Positions 1 to 11,100 of a DNA stretch of 44,263 bases are shown here, piece by piece. The notes under the pieces were generated by a model. That model worked only from the letters and a program-made list of their open reading frames with translations, made no database searches and was not told the origin of the DNA. A program made the position numbers and the translations under genes. Positions within the stretch are counted from its first letter, which is position 1, and every line of letters begins with the position of its first letter. Location: positions 1-44,263 of IMG/VR virus record IMGVR_UViG_3300023119_000050; one strand, given 5' to 3'. Source of the stretch: a virus.

Positions 1-1
1 T

Positions 2-436
2 AGTTTTATTGACACTTCTTCTTCCGTTGTCTTTGGTGCGTGGAGTTCAACCGAAACCGTAAGTGCTACAGGTAGTAATAATGGCACCTCAAATAGTAGT
101 GCAACAATACCATCTGGAACTAAAGGTATCCTAATAAAAGGAAGCACAAGCAGTCAAAACAATAGTCAAGGTCAGGGAAGGTTATTCGTAAATGGCACGC
201 AAAGAGCGGCCGGATCAGTGCAGAACGACGGCGATGGAAGTGTAATCGATTTTGATTATTTAATTTATATTGATGCCACTACTGGATCGGGAACATATTT
301 TCTCAATAGTAGAAATGTTACGGTGCCAGGCACAGCTTGGGTTGGTTCTGGTGCAGTAACTTCTATTCAAGTTCAGGCACAATCAACAAGTAGTGATAAA
401 AACACCACCCACAGCACAAATATATATTATTCATAA
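2..436 (+). CDS. C-terminal part of a virion/tail fibre protein (5' end outside window)
   Basis: The frame is open from base 2 to a TAA at 434-436, so this is the last 144 residues of a longer gene. The GTG at 218 is an internal codon, not a start. The visible part is rich in Ser, Thr, Gly and Asn with alternating hydrophobic residues, as in phage fibre beta-structure, and it ends with a Tyr-Tyr-Ser tail. It has no transmembrane segment and no catalytic motif that I recognise. It lies directly upstream, on the same strand, of a run of fibre genes, which supports a structural role. The exact family cannot be named from this fragment. Confidence 0.6.
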   Translation, partial: SFIDTSSSVVFGAWSSTETVSATGSNNGTSNSSATIPSGTKGILIKGSTSSQNNSQGQGRLFVNGTQRAAGSVQNDGDGSVIDFDYLIYIDATTGSGTYFLNSRNVTVPGTAWVGSGAVTSIQVQAQSTSSDKNTTHSTNIYYS

Positions 437-462
437 AGGATAGATAGAAAAAGGAGAAATAA

Positions 463-708
463 ATGGCAGAGTTTCCTACAAATCCTTCTAATGGAGATAA
501 ACATACAATTGGTGTCAAAACTTGGGAATATAATGCAACCGATGATAAATGGGTTGTAGATCAGTTTGGATTGGAAAATTGGACAGTTTCACAAGACTCA
601 TCAAATAGACTACTATTTACATATAACGGCACATTAATGATGAGAATATCAACAACTGGTGATATTGAAACCAGAGGCAATCTCACTGCATTTTCGGATA
701 TGACATAA
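463..708 (+). CDS. Small tail protein, FPNSP-type adaptor (81 aa)
   Basis: The first 30 residues (MAEFPTNPSNGDKH, then WEYNATDDKW) match the N-terminal adaptor shared by eight other genes in this window, whose form is M-A-x-x-FPNSP-x-x-G followed by YxYNSTxGxW. Here the adaptor is followed by only about 50 residues of beta-rich sequence ending GDIETRGNLTAFSDMT. That end resembles the GNI-x-x-x-G-x-LT stretches in phage fibre shafts. The start is supported by AAGGAG about 8 bases upstream. The stop overlaps the next ATG by one base (TAATG), so the two are translationally coupled. It is probably a virion component, either a minimal fibre or an adaptor acting with a neighbour. Its function is inferred only from the shared module. 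Confidence 0.7.
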   Translation: MAEFPTNPSNGDKHTIGVKTWEYNATDDKWVVDQFGLENWTVSQDSSNRLLFTYNGTLMMRISTTGDIETRGNLTAFSDMT

Positions 709-1517
709 TGCCAATACAATCTTCTGGAGCTATATCAATACGAGATATCCAATTAGTTCATAATTCAGCTTCACCTACTTGGCAGAGGGTTTCATTCGAA
801 GATTATTATAGAACAGTTGGATATGTTCAAGATTTGCCAGCGAATTCTGAGGTCCCAGAAATCCAAGGAGATCCCATAAGTTTTGATGATTTTTATGGAA
901 CGGAATCTCCAATTCCAGTTGAGTATGAATTAATTGGTGGTGGTGGAGGCGGTGGATCAGGAATGAATAATGGCCAAACTACAGTCGGCGTTACGGACGG
1001 AGAAACGGGTGGCGATAGCAGTATTGTAATTGAACATACAGATGATAATGATGTTGTAACTACAATTTTATCAGTAACATCAAGTGGTGCCGAAGGAGGC
1101 ATCGCGAGCTCGGTTGATCGGGGATCTTCTGACAGAACTGGTGACGCCTCTTATTATGGCTCTGGTGGTGCTGGCGGAGGATTAAAGTCCAATGGAGGCG
1201 GTGCGCCGGGCACAAGCTATGGCGCGGGGGGCGGTGGAGGCGGCGGCCGCGTCCAGACGAACTCATACGGAGGAATATACAATCGAGACCCAGCAGGAGA
1301 GGGCGGCGATGCAGCTATTCGGGAAGTGAGTTCTGAAAATTATGCCATAGAAATTCCAAGCGGTTCAATAATGACAATAGTAGTTGGAGCTCCTGGCCTT
1401 GGTGGGGTCGACGGTGGCACAAATGGGGGAAATGGCGCTGGGGGATATGTTAAAATTACAATTAACAGCAACGAATATATATACTCGGCCGAAGGGGAAT
1501 ATACGGTGACATTATGA
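708..1517 (+). CDS. Glycine-rich tail protein with QSSGAIS N-terminal module
   Basis: 269 residues. The N-terminus (MPIQSSGAISIRDIQ, then ISFDDFYG near residue 60) is a module I know from many phage tail proteins, where short SGxIS and SFxDFYG elements precede a receptor-facing domain. From about residue 77 the protein becomes strongly glycine-rich, with runs of 5-8 Gly separated by Ser, Thr, Asn and Ala, and it closes with a short beta segment (GYVKITINSNEYIYS). Such domains can fold as polyglycine-II sandwiches, as in the Salmonella phage S16 adhesin gp38, so a tip adhesin is plausible. The glycine tracts are locally GC-rich in otherwise AT-rich DNA. The stop overlaps the next start (ATGA). 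Confidence 0.75.
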   Translation: MPIQSSGAISIRDIQLVHNSASPTWQRVSFEDYYRTVGYVQDLPANSEVPEIQGDPISFDDFYGTESPIPVEYELIGGGGGGGSGMNNGQTTVGVTDGETGGDSSIVIEHTDDNDVVTTILSVTSSGAEGGIASSVDRGSSDRTGDASYYGSGGAGGGLKSNGGGAPGTSYGAGGGGGGGRVQTNSYGGIYNRDPAGEGGDAAIREVSSENYAIEIPSGSIMTIVVGAPGLGGVDGGTNGGNGAGGYVKITINSNEYIYSAEGEYTVTL

Positions 1518-2107
1518 TACATTTATTTAATAAATTTTTTTTAACAGAATATGACTATTCGGATGCCACCGACTTGATATTTTCTTATAGGAATGGAGAA
1601 TTTTCAATTTGTTTGATGGTTAAAGGATATAAGAATCTTGTAAAGGCAATTGGGATCGATAATGTGCCAAGAATATTCAAAGACAATCCAAATGAAGAAA
1701 TAAAATATGGAGTAGATCTGGAAAGTTTATCCACAAATAAGAAGAGATTTTATACAACTGAATCAACGTGGAAGGATGTTGATTCAGAGGCTTATAGAGT
1801 TTCACATCAATCGATCACTGGAAGAGGATATTATATAAACAATAATGACAGAATATGGACAACAAAGATATACAAAAATAATATTGAAGATAGAATCAGT
1901 ATAGATCGATGGAAACAAATGGGTACAAAAAATATAAAGGCTGCGTCAGATGAACCAGAACTGTTAGGGGAAGATTCTGATTGGAAGGGCCCGAAAGAAA
2001 TTTTGAAAATTTGTTATGATAATCGAATAGATTATATTGTTTATAAAAAGGTATTGAAAAATCAATCTTATGTTAGGGTTTTAATAAATCCCCAATCACA
2101 CAAATAA
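1514..2107 (+). CDS. Hypothetical protein, 197 aa, in fibre operon
   Basis: I do not recognise this gene. It starts at an ATG that overlaps the stop of the glycine-rich gene by four bases (ATGA), and it ends just before the giant fibre. The protein is rich in Lys, Asp, Asn and Tyr and looks like a soluble mixed alpha/beta protein. It lacks the Ser/Thr/Gly-rich composition of the fibres, and no membrane segment, signal peptide or known catalytic motif is visible. Its coupling to a probable adhesin suggests a partner role such as a chaperone, attachment factor or small structural protein. That is an inference from position only. Confidence 0.6.
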   Translation: MIHLFNKFFLTEYDYSDATDLIFSYRNGEFSICLMVKGYKNLVKAIGIDNVPRIFKDNPNEEIKYGVDLESLSTNKKRFYTTESTWKDVDSEAYRVSHQSITGRGYYINNNDRIWTTKIYKNNIEDRISIDRWKQMGTKNIKAASDEPELLGEDSDWKGPKEILKICYDNRIDYIVYKKVLKNQSYVRVLINPQSHK

Positions 2108-2113
2108 TAAATA
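2106..2113 (+). promoter_or_regulatory. Possible late promoter box (AATAAATA, one mismatch)
   Basis: ATAATAAATAG precedes the giant fibre gene by about 30 bases. It differs at one base from the T4 late box TATAAATA, and the same string with a similar flank recurs at 11641 upstream of another transcription start candidate. It is weak evidence on its own in AT-rich DNA. Confidence 0.3.
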
Positions 2114-2143
2114 GAAGAAAACATTACAAAAAGGGCAAAAGAG

Positions 2144-5100
2144 ATGGCAGATACCAATCTTTCAACATCGATTAGTGGAATTCGTACAAGATTATTAAAT
2201 GATATTCCTACAGCAACTGTAGATGAACTTTTGGCACTTGCAAGGGCGGCAAAATCAGTTGGTTTGACTGAAGATACTGACATTGAAGCTGCAATTGATT
2301 CGAGAGCACAAACTCTATCTTCTGGTGCAACTACGGATGAAGTCATTAAACTGTCACAGGCCCTAAAACAAGTTAGAAATACTTCTCAATCTGCTCTTTC
2401 ACCTTCCGTAACCTCTGATGATATCCTAGAAGGAATTTCCAACAAATATATGTCAGATGCAAATCTGCAATCATTGGGTTCTGCAATCATCCCTGCAACT
2501 AACGAAACTCTTGATTTGGGTTCTGCAACGAACAAATTTAGAGATTTATATCTGAGTTCAAACACATTGTATCTTGGAGAAACAACATTTAGTTCAGATG
2601 ATATTCTGAACTTTGATCTTTCTGTAACACCAGAAACACTCGAAATTCAAGTAGATGATCCAACAGCAGGCCACGGAACGGCATGGCAGTGGACTTGGAC
2701 ACAATCCGCTTTGCCTTTTGCCAGACTTGCAATTACAAATTCACCACAAACCGTTGTTCCACTTTATTTGGAGGGAACATATCAAATCAATAACTTTGCA
2801 CATACTGTTCATGGATCAATGACGCAAAGGCACGATTTCAAATTGAAATGGATTGAGGGCGCTGGAGATGATAACCTTGTTCCTTGGGTAACTACATCAA
2901 TTGTAAATGATAGTCACCCAGACATCAACGGCGGGACTGCACAAGATGTTCAAAGACTTGCTGTGAGTGTTCCTTCTTCTATCACACTACCTACACTCGT
3001 TGCTCCGTCTGTTTCTTATGATGTCACTTCTACCACAGGAGCTTATGTGTTTAGTGGTACTGCTAGTGGAAACAATCCAGAGATTGGGCCGTTTTATCGT
3101 GGTGGTACATATACTGTCAATATCAATGCAGCTGGCCATCCATTCTACTTTACAACCGACAACGGCACCAATTTTTCAGCAGGAACATATTTTGGTGAAT
3201 GGACTTCTGGTGTTACTGGTTCTAGAAATGAAACTGGAACAATCACATTTGTTGTGCCGTCAAACGCACCAGATATTCTATACTATCAGTGTGGAAATCA
3301 TTCAAATATGCGTGGTATTATTCGCGTTAAGGATTTGGCAGTTGAAACAAACGCGAATGGCAACTATTTAATATATGGCCAGCACAACCAAGAAGGACAT
3401 GTACAGACAATTGAACTTCGTCCTCTACCAACACTTACATCACAAATGTGTCTAGTGTATGATTCATCGACAAACAAGTTTGTACCACAAGACTTGGCAA
3501 CATATGTAGAAAATACTCCAAGTTTTGAGAATAAGATTAAAGAAGTTGCTGGTACTGCAACTCTGATTGCACCAGATGGAACATCTTTGGTTGCATCTGT
3601 CAACATCTATAGTGATGCAACGTATCTTCCAGCCGTCGGAAACACAGTTGGTGACATTGCATTTGTTGAAGATACACAAAAACTCTATATCTATAAAACT
3701 ACAGGATGGATTGAAACCGTTGCAAACGCAGACTTAACAGGTCTTGCAACAGAAACATATGTACAAAACTATGTTGCAAACAATGTCTCTGGTGGAAATG
3801 TTGTAGAATATACTTCAACAAATACAGCTGCTGTAAATGATGTTGTAATGTTGAATACTGATGGAACTGTGACTGTAGTTGAACCTACAAATTATCCATT
3901 TATAGCGAATAAGGGTGAAAATTACATTACCTCGGCAGGCACTGAAAATAATGCATCTGGAGAATCTGCAATTGTTGGGGGTTCTTCAACACCAGACAAA
4001 TATTTCACAATGTGGGTAGAAAGTAATGGATGGAATGGTTGTATTCAAATAAACAACAGTGGAACCTTTTCGTATGGTACTGAATACCTCTTTAGCGATT
4101 ATAATGCAGCTAACGGTACTAGAGGATTAAGTACCACTCAAGGAGAAGAACCATATATTCTTTTTAGTTCTGTCGATCCAGATAGAATTTTAGTTATAGG
4201 CAAGTCCACATCTGCAACTGGACACCAAGTTATGTCATTGCAGGGTACAGTTAGTGGAACTGCTGTTACTTGGGATGGAACTTACATTACACATCCAGAT
4301 TACAACACCGAAGGTTATTCTTCTGGCTCTCAAAGATTCCAATACGATTATGCTGGAAGTACTCCAGGCACAACAGACAAATTTATCATGGAATATAGTG
4401 ATGCTAGCGGAAACAAAAAACTCGTTAGAATCGAATGGGACGGAACCACACTAACATATGGCGATCCCGTTGATGTTACTGGAAAATCAGGATTTTCTTT
4501 TGACCACAATACTGAAGGTAAGTTTATTGCAAAAGATGGAACTACATCGATCGTCGCAGGTATTGTTGACTGGGATACTCAAACCGCAACTTTTGGTGGT
4601 AGTTTCAATCTAAATTCAATTGCTACAGCAGTAGGAATTGATCCAATCAGTGGAAATGCTGTTGCGGCATATCGAGTCAATCTCTCGTTTTATCCAAATT
4701 CTAACTCATATCTACGACAATTCTCCATTGATAGTAATCACACTCTCACTTCTGTGGGAAGTACAGTTACATGGGACACTACCGCAAATAGCTATAACGG
4801 TACTCCATACGACCTTAAATTTGCCAAAAAATCTAGTACATTCATGGTTTCATACGATGACAAAAGCAACTATACCTTAGAGTCTTTTTATGAAATATGG
4901 GATGTGAATGGGACAAGTATTACAAACACTGCCGGGGCCGTTCAAACAAGTGGATGGAGTCATTCTTCAGTTCCGTTACAATTTGATAATCCACATCAAT
5001 CGGGACAGTTTTCAATTTCTTGGAAAAATAGGAGATATGATAGTGGAAACTATAGACATGAATATAGAGTAAAACATCTTCAGTTTCCTTATGGAGAGTC

Positions 5101-8100
5101 CAACCTAGATGCATCTAAAGTTCATGGTATTGCAGCAACTGCCGGAACAACTATTGATGTAACTTTGGAGTTTGGAATTCATACAGGACTTTCTGGACTT
5201 ACTACTGGGTCAACATATTATGTAATAGACAATGGAACTTTGGCGACGGCACCAGACTCTAAAAATGCCAAACTTGGTGTTGCTATCAATGCAACATCTC
5301 TTGCATTAGATTTTACTGACGAACTTACAAGTGCAGATTTAGGTACATATGCGACAAAATCATATGTCGGTCAACAAATCACGGCGGCAGGTAGTTATAG
5401 CGATGCAAGTGTAGATTTACATCTAAACCAAAGTACAGCGACATCAAATGAAGTTTTAAGCTGGAATGGTACAGATTATGAATGGGTAGCACAACCAACA
5501 GATAATAATCAGTTGGCTAATGGTGCCGGATATATCACCGCTGCCGATATTCCAAACACCAATATCGTAGAATATACATCTACATCTTCTGCATCTGTAA
5601 ATGATGTTGTAATGTTAAATACTGATGGAACTGTGACTCCAGTTGAAGTTGCAACTTCTCCAGAGCAACTTACAAATCAAGGTTATAATGGGTCATATCA
5701 ACAACTTCTTCCAAATAATGAAGGCTACACTATTAGTAATACTAATGGTTTGGTCGCAGCTCATGTTGGATATTGGTTATTTCCAACACAAACTGATAAC
5801 AAGTACATCTCTGTAGCCTTTGATGAGGCGCCTGGCAGTATTTTTGAAATGAAAATTGTTTCTGCTGAATATAATAGTTCAACTGAGACTTGGACTTATG
5901 GAACCGAATATCAAGATCTTGCCTCATTGGGGAACTCATTGGGACTTGCTACATCAGATAATCCGTATGTGATTGGAAGTCCAGACAATCCAGATAAATT
6001 TTTAATTTTAGGGCCGAAGAAGAATGGAGGATCATCAGATTTAATTATTCATGCCGTAGGCACAATGGGTGGCGTTGGAATCACTTGGAGTGATACAGGA
6101 ACTAATAGTTCTAACAGCGGACCTACCTATAATTCTCGACTCGATCATATTAATTGGTACTATGACCATGCCGGAAGTACTGCCGGTTCTTACAAAATCA
6201 TCGGCGCATACAGAGACAATTCTAGTAATTGTAGAATATTTAGAGTTACGTGGGATGGAAATGCTACAATCCAATATAGCGATGATTTTGCTATACCACA
6301 TCCTATCGATAGTAGATCATTGGACTTCTCAAAACTCACAGAGGGTAGATTTGCAGGAGTTGATGCCTCTGGAAATCTCAGAATTGGTGATATAGATTGG
6401 GGTACAGGAAATATTACTGTCGGAACAGCATATGGATTGACTTCGTTCAACACAAATTTTGGTACTGACGCACCAGCGCATGTGGCATGGAGAGATTCTA
6501 GTGAACATTTTGTTGTTGCTTGGAGTGTTGGTGGAGGAAGTAACAGTCTAAAACTTAGAGCATTTTCGACAACAGGAAATTCAGCAGTGGCGGAAGGCTC
6601 AGAATACTCACTAGGCTATAATCAAGGTGGAACTTATGGCCATCTTTCTGGAAATATGGCATTCTACAAGAACAGTAATATGTTTGCACTAACTAACGCA
6701 GGGTATTATTATCTAAACAATACTAGTAACAGTAAGGATGGTTCGTTCATAACCCATTTCTCAGTAAATTCATCTTTAAATATAGTTATTGGTACAAGTA
6801 GAGTTACGCACGGCAACAACTCTTATGCAAAGAACACTGGATTTGGATATCCAGGCAAAATACAAATGGATCCTTTCAGGAGTGCTAAAGGATCAATATC
6901 GGCGCCAGGCAACACAAATGCAACCAGTTTGGTTGTTAAATTGTTTGCCCAACCAACTCAAGGTGTATATACAGAATCCAATCTAGATGCATCTAAAATT
7001 CATGGTATTGCTGCGTCTGCTGGTACAACAATTGATGTCACTGTAGAGGGAGGTATTCATACTGGACTTTCTGGTTTGACAGCTGGGTCAAAATATTATG
7101 TATTATCAGATGGTAGTCTTTCGGCAACTCCAGATACAAACAATGCTAAAGTTGGACTTGCTATGTCAAGCACAACACTTGCTGTTGATCTTTTAGATGA
7201 ATTAACTGATGCAAGTCTTGCTACCTATGCAACAAAAGCATATGTAGACACTTCTGTAGCAAACCTAGTAGATTCTGCCCCAGCAACACTTGATACACTC
7301 AATGAACTGGCTGCTGCACTAGGAGATGACGCTAATTTCTCCACAACGATTACTAACTCACTGGCAAATAAACTAGAAGCATCCGATTTGAATGGATATG
7401 CAACCGAAACTTATGTTAACAATCAAATCACAGCCGCTGGTAGTTATAGCGATGCAAGTGTAGATTTACATCTAAATCAAAGTACAGCGACAACCGATCA
7501 AATGCTTGTGTGGGATGGTTCTGATTATGCTTGGAGCACTCCAGCTGAGAAAATCAATATCGAAGGTGGTTTTGCCGATATGGACGCAACAAATGACCAA
7601 GGGCAATCGCAGAATATTAATTTACTATCGTCCGAGGGAAGTTTACATATCAACGAAACAGATACATTTGATATCAATGGAAATCTAATGTATGCGGCTG
7701 GTACTGCAATACGTTTTCAAGCAGAAATGTTTGGTTCTGGTATATATTACACATTAGCAACGCCATGGGATACGAGCAGTACATGGACGCATGTTGGTAG
7801 TTCGTACATTAGACCATCAACAAGTGGTAATTATTATGGCAGTGCAAGTACAGATGCCAAACCCACAACATATAGAATTTCATACGATGGAATCAAAGCG
7901 TTTGTTCTTGATAGACAAGATACACAAAACAATAGTAGCGGCGCAATTTACACATATTCAGGTTCCGGCTTCAATAATATCATCAGGCCTCCCAACGATG
8001 GTGTTTCCGGCAACGCTTGGTATCAACCATTTAATACATACACCACAAACGAATTTCCTCTGTGGGATTTTAGGTTCTCGCAAGATGGAACTAAAATCTA

Positions 8101-11100
8101 TCTTACATTTCAAAGTAATACTGGAAACTCAGATCCAAATGAAATTCAAAGATTTGATTTAACAACTGCTTGGGATTTATCAACAGCATCAGCGAGTGCA
8201 GTACAAACTCTAGCAACTCCAACCACAGGACATTCGGGGGCAAGATTTGCAATTAGCCCTGATGGTAAAACCGGCGCATTTATAAAAAATGGTGTCGATA
8301 TTGTTTACTACACAACTTTCTCAACAGCGTTTGATTTAACAACAGCCAGTTCTTGGAGTCAATGGCCCGCATCTATTCATGGTGGTAATGGCCCAGCAGA
8401 TATATTCTTCAAACCAGACGGTACAAAACTATACATTATGTCTGATAAGGGCTCCTATGGGGGGAGAATTTTTCAATATGACATACCAGTAAGTGATTTT
8501 GCAGCAGTAGCAACATCTGGTAACTATAATGACTTATCTAATACACCATCTCTTGCAACAGTTGCAACATCTGGTTCATATAATGACTTAACCAATACAC
8601 CAACAATTCCAACAAACAACAATCAATTGACTAACGGTGCTGGTTATATTACGGCATCTGATGTACCAAATCCTAGTGTTGTAGAATATACATCAACAAA
8701 TACAGCTGCTGTAAATGATGTTGTGATGCTGAATACTGATGGAACTGTGACTGTAGTTGAACCCACAAACTATCCATTTGTTCGTGTTTCTGCAAACAAC
8801 GCTCAAATGACAAGTGGTTTCGGGGGTGCGAGTTCCTATGTTGGAACGATTGCACACCACTCCACAAGAGAAAAAGCAATGTTACTTTTCCCGGGCGGCA
8901 CTGGGCATTCGGATAACAACATGCTTGTTCCATTTATTAAAAGCGGTTCTACTATTAGTGCTGGGACTGCCTTCGCAAGCGGAAACCATTTATCCATCAG
9001 AGACCCACACGCATTTTTTGGACCAGCAGGAACATACGAAGATACTTTCATTTATCTTGCTGCTTCAAGTAATGGAAACTCTATTTTAAAAGTAGGTACT
9101 ATCACAGGCACAACAGTAAATGGACTATCCAATCTTTCGGGTGGAAATGGATCTGTTAGTATAGGGCACAGCGGCAATAGATGCCTATTTTATCATGGTG
9201 GATTTAGTGGTGATGTATTAACTCTGTATGCAAAATTTCCAAATTCAAACAATAAAGCTGCTTTAAGAAAATTTACTTATGATTTTGCAACTGAAACTTT
9301 CGATACTAGTTATCCAGAAATTGAAACTTCATCTTCAGAAGTATTTGAATGGGAACATACAGCAGTTGATCCAGCAACCCCAACAAGAATTGCTGTTTAC
9401 AGACAAGAAGGGTCTGGCGCCACACGAAAAGGTATTATTAAATTTGCGACAGTAGATTGGGATATTGGTACTATAGTCCTTGGGCCGCAAACAGATTTGT
9501 TTACAAGATCTGGAACACATAGTGTAGGTGCAAGCGAAATTCAAAACCATCAGGAATTCCACCCAACAAACGGACTACTTGCTACAGTCACAACTACTCC
9601 GGCTGATGGTGGTGGAGATGCTCCTTATAGACTGAAGATGGCGCTATATAGTGCAGATGCGAATCTAAATGTAACAAATGTATCTGGTAATATTACAATA
9701 CAGGGTGGCGCCAATGTCCAAGTCGGAAAGGTTCGTGGAAATATCTGTTGGACAAAGGGCAGCAATACTGGAAGTTCTCCAAATGCACCCACATTGATTA
9801 TTCCTTGGTGGAATACAAATGATACCTATCCAGTAACTAGATATTATCATTTTGACAATTCTGGAAACTTGGTCAGTTCCAATGACAGTCAGATCAATGG
9901 GCCTGATGACTTTCCTCAAAACATTAACAAATGGATTTATTCAAGTCCCTTCAATGATGGAGATACAGCAGCATATACATTAGCTAGCAACTATCCAGAA
10001 GTAGTTATGACACAAGGTGCATATGGTGAATCTAACTTTGATGCAACTAAATTACATGGGGTTGCAGCATCAGCAGGAACAACTATTGATGTAACATTAG
10101 AGTATGGAATTCATACAGGACTTTCTGGACTTACTACGGGAACAAAATATTTTGTAACAGATGGCGGTGGAATTTCAACTAGCGGTGTTGCAAAACTTGG
10201 TACTGCTATCAATGCAACATCTCTTGCTCTAGATTTTGCTGATGAACTTACAAGTGCAGATTTGGGTACATATGCAACAAAAGCATACGTTGCATCACAA
10301 ATTCCATCTCTTACTGGATATGCAACTGAAACTTATGTAGATACTTCTGTAGCAAACCTTGTGGATTCTGCTCCAGCAACACTTGATACACTCAATGAAC
10401 TGGCTGCTGCACTAGGAGATGATCCTAACTTTGCAACAACTATCACCAATCAAATTGCTTCAAAAGCAAATGCGTATAGTACTGTGACAGTGACTGCATC
10501 TGGTGGATATTTCTACATTGATGGAATTCAACAAGCAACTCTTTCATTTGAGCCTGGCAGAACTTATCGTTTTGATCAATCAGATGCCTCAAATGGATCA
10601 CATCCACTAAGATTCTCAACAACCTCTGATGGCACTCATGCCAGCGGTGTTGAATATACGGTAGGAGTTACTACAAACGGAACTGCTGGTTCTGCCGGTG
10701 CATATACTGAAATTGCAATCACACACGCAACACCAGATTTATATTATTATTGTACAAATCATAGTGGAATGGGCGCCGGTTCTGTTGTTGGAAACTTCTC
10801 AGGTTCATATTCAGATCTTACTGGAACCCCAACTCCATATTCAGATAGTATGGTAGATACACATCTCAATCAATCTTCAGCGTCTACGGGACAAGTATTG
10901 TCTTGGAATGGTTCTGATTATTCTTGGGCAGATGTTGCTGGTGGTGCAACCACATCTGATACTGCACCAACTTCACCAAGTGCTGGAGAGTTCTGGTTCA
11001 AATCAGATTCAGCTGATTTGTATTTGTATTACACTGATGCTGATAGTTCTCAATGGATACAAGTTGGTGGTGCTGCTGCTAGTACTACAACTGGTTCTTC

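Noticed and set aside
3800-10430. Repeats in the giant fibre as a diversity-generating retroelement or CRISPR
   Set aside because: Copies mainly differ at third codon positions and not at adenines, no reverse transcriptase gene is visible in the window, and the repeats are long protein-coding blocks without short regular spacing.
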